From Fontivita pretiosa (lineage in GTDB: Bacteria > Planctomycetota > Phycisphaerae > Tepidisphaerales > Tepidisphaeraceae): a stretch of DNA of 64,000 nt. The notes under the pieces were generated by a model. The model worked only from the letters and a program-made list of their open reading frames with translations, searched no databases and was not told the origin of the DNA. The position numbers and the translations under genes were made by a program. The stretch covers positions 3,596,001 through 3,660,000 of the forward strand of contig NZ_CP191258.1 in assembly GCF_050410795.1 (NCBI RefSeq), read 5' to 3'. Position 1 is the first letter of the stretch; each line of letters opens with the position of its first letter. This document shows positions 63,180-64,000 of this stretch, piece by piece.

Positions 63180-63725
63180 ATGGATCTTACCGGAGAACAA
63201 TTGGAAGAACTGCGCGTAGCGGTCGGCCTCGCCCGGGCCCGCCCCGAGGTTCGCCTGGCCGTGCACAACCTGTACCGGGCGGTGCAGGACGCGATCGACC
63301 TGCGTCGTCCGGTCTGCGTCGCCTCCGGACGGTGCTGCAAGTTTGACGAGTTCGGGCATCGACTGTTCGTCACCACGCTGGAACTGGCCACGTTCGTCCA
63401 TGATCTGTCGCAGTTGCATGCGGCTGGGGCCGGCGGGGGGCCTGGCTGCTGTCCATTCCAGCATGAGAAGCTTTGCTCGGTTCATGCGATCCGGCCCTTT
63501 GGCTGCCGAATCTTCTTCTGCGACCAGACGGCTGGCCAGTGGCAGCAGCAGCAATACGCCCGGTTCCACCGCGAGCTGCAACGTCTGCACGAGCAGTTGA
63601 ACGTGCCGTACTTTTATGTCGAGTGGCGGCAGGCGCTGGCGGCGCTGCGGTGGCCGGGGGATGCTTGTCCGCCGGCTGACACCTGGTCCCTCCCAACCCC
63701 TGTCACTGGAACGACTTCGCTTTGA
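63180..63725 (+). CDS. YkgJ-type cysteine-cluster protein
   Basis: A 181-residue protein with the metal-binding cysteine pattern of the YkgJ/FliB-like family: CVASGRCCKF near residue 45, then CCPFQHEKLCSVHAIRPFGCRIFFC near residues 95-120. These cysteines likely bind iron-sulfur or zinc. Function is unknown in most members. The ATG at 63180 (MDLTGEQ) is preferred; the frame continues upstream to 63045 without protein-like features. Confidence 0.8.
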   Translation: MDLTGEQLEELRVAVGLARARPEVRLAVHNLYRAVQDAIDLRRPVCVASGRCCKFDEFGHRLFVTTLELATFVHDLSQLHAAGAGGGPGCCPFQHEKLCSVHAIRPFGCRIFFCDQTAGQWQQQQYARFHRELQRLHEQLNVPYFYVEWRQALAALRWPGDACPPADTWSLPTPVTGTTSL

Positions 63726-63802
63726 CACCGTGCCGCCGGCGCTGGTAGATTGCAGCCGCGAAATCGCGGCACCCGGGAGTTCTCAACCACAGAGGTTGTG
63801 TC

Positions 63803-64000
63803 ATGAAGCGAATGGCATTGGTAGTCCTGGCGCTGCTGATGGGGGGATGCGCTCGGCCGTTTGAGGTTGGCTGGTCGCCGGCCTACAGCGCCCGTGAGCG
63901 CCACCAGCAGATCGCCCGCAACTGGGACTGGGAGGGCAAGCAGCTTGTCGATGATATCGACCGCGCTCTGCTGCTTCGTCCGATGGGTCACCTGACGATC
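63803..64000 (+). CDS. N-terminal part of a predicted lipoprotein (runs off the window)
   Basis: Sixty-six codons remain. MKRMALVVLALLMGGCARP is a lipoprotein signal (Cys16 after LMGG), followed by FEVGWSPAYSARERHQQIA and NWDWEGKQLVDDIDRALLL, which look like a small planctomycete-type hypothetical lipoprotein. An AGAGG Shine-Dalgarno precedes the ATG at 63803. The rest lies beyond position 64000. Confidence 0.7.
   Translation, partial: MKRMALVVLALLMGGCARPFEVGWSPAYSARERHQQIARNWDWEGKQLVDDIDRALLLRPMGHLTI

Noticed and set aside
63756..63769. CCGCGAAATCGCGG hairpin before the last lipoprotein gene
   Set aside because: The stem is short, the loop only two to four bases, and no T-run follows, so a terminator cannot be supported.
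1..64000. tRNA or rRNA genes, CRISPR arrays, prophage or insertion sequence
   Set aside because: None was recognised on either strand by eye: no spaced direct repeats, no transposase or integrase reading frame and no tRNA cloverleaf. tRNAscan-SE or Infernal could still find a small RNA.

Overview
This 64 kb window is GC-rich chromosomal DNA that most resembles a planctomycete, probably class Phycisphaerae. The pointers are a decayed surface-protein gene with the planctomycete N-terminal E-x-LE-x-R-x-LS sorting motif plus dockerin-type repeats, a PEP-CTERM protein, a single prepilin-like protein of the kind found in many copies in this phylum, many long HEAT/TPR proteins, and a very large carbohydrate-degradation locus. 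Family names below were assigned by reading the translated sequence; no database search was run. No rRNA, tRNA, CRISPR array, transposase or phage gene was recognised.

Left part (0-35 kb), mainly housekeeping. It starts with a HEAT-repeat exported protein and a TPR protein (divergent), a PEP-CTERM protein, and a broken sialidase/dockerin surface-protein pseudogene. Next come a PocR/GAF/PP2C-type phosphatase, an alpha/beta hydrolase, a CtpA-type protease, tsaD, nnrD, a coiled-coil membrane protein, a btuFCD-like cobalamin importer, and ferritin. These are followed by an isolated sdhB, an isopropylmalate-dehydrogenase-like enzyme, xylA, a lipoprotein, fumC, a membrane TPR protein, an aldo/keto reductase, and a rhomboid protease beside a ClpP-fold membrane protease. 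A minus-strand set (hexuronate-type MFS transporter, RraA-like protein, UxaA-type SAF protein) is divergent from a GH2 enzyme, and a prepilin-like gene follows.

Centre (35.4-58.2 kb): twelve consecutive plus-strand genes, many with overlapping stop/start codons, form what looks like one catabolic operon. In order: a DUF5060/apiosidase-like/DUF5605 protein, an alpha-D-galacturonidase-like protein, an MGH1-like alpha/alpha-barrel hydrolase, a beta-helix DUF6298-type protein, GH127, GH95, a BNR beta-propeller protein, an L-fucose-isomerase-family enzyme, both halves of a split transketolase, an FGGY (glycerol-kinase-like) kinase, and a GH78 alpha-L-rhamnosidase. With the nearby GH2, these enzyme families recall the set used on the side chains of rhamnogalacturonan II. 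The isomerase/kinase/split-transketolase block with no aldolase recalls the transketolase route for the branched sugar apiose. This is the main hypothesis of the report; the substrate is inferred, not shown.

Right part (58.2-64 kb): a full-length pyruvate carboxylase convergent with and overlapping the end of GH78, a GT-C-like membrane protein, a YkgJ-type cysteine-cluster protein, and the first 66 codons of a lipoprotein gene that runs off the window.
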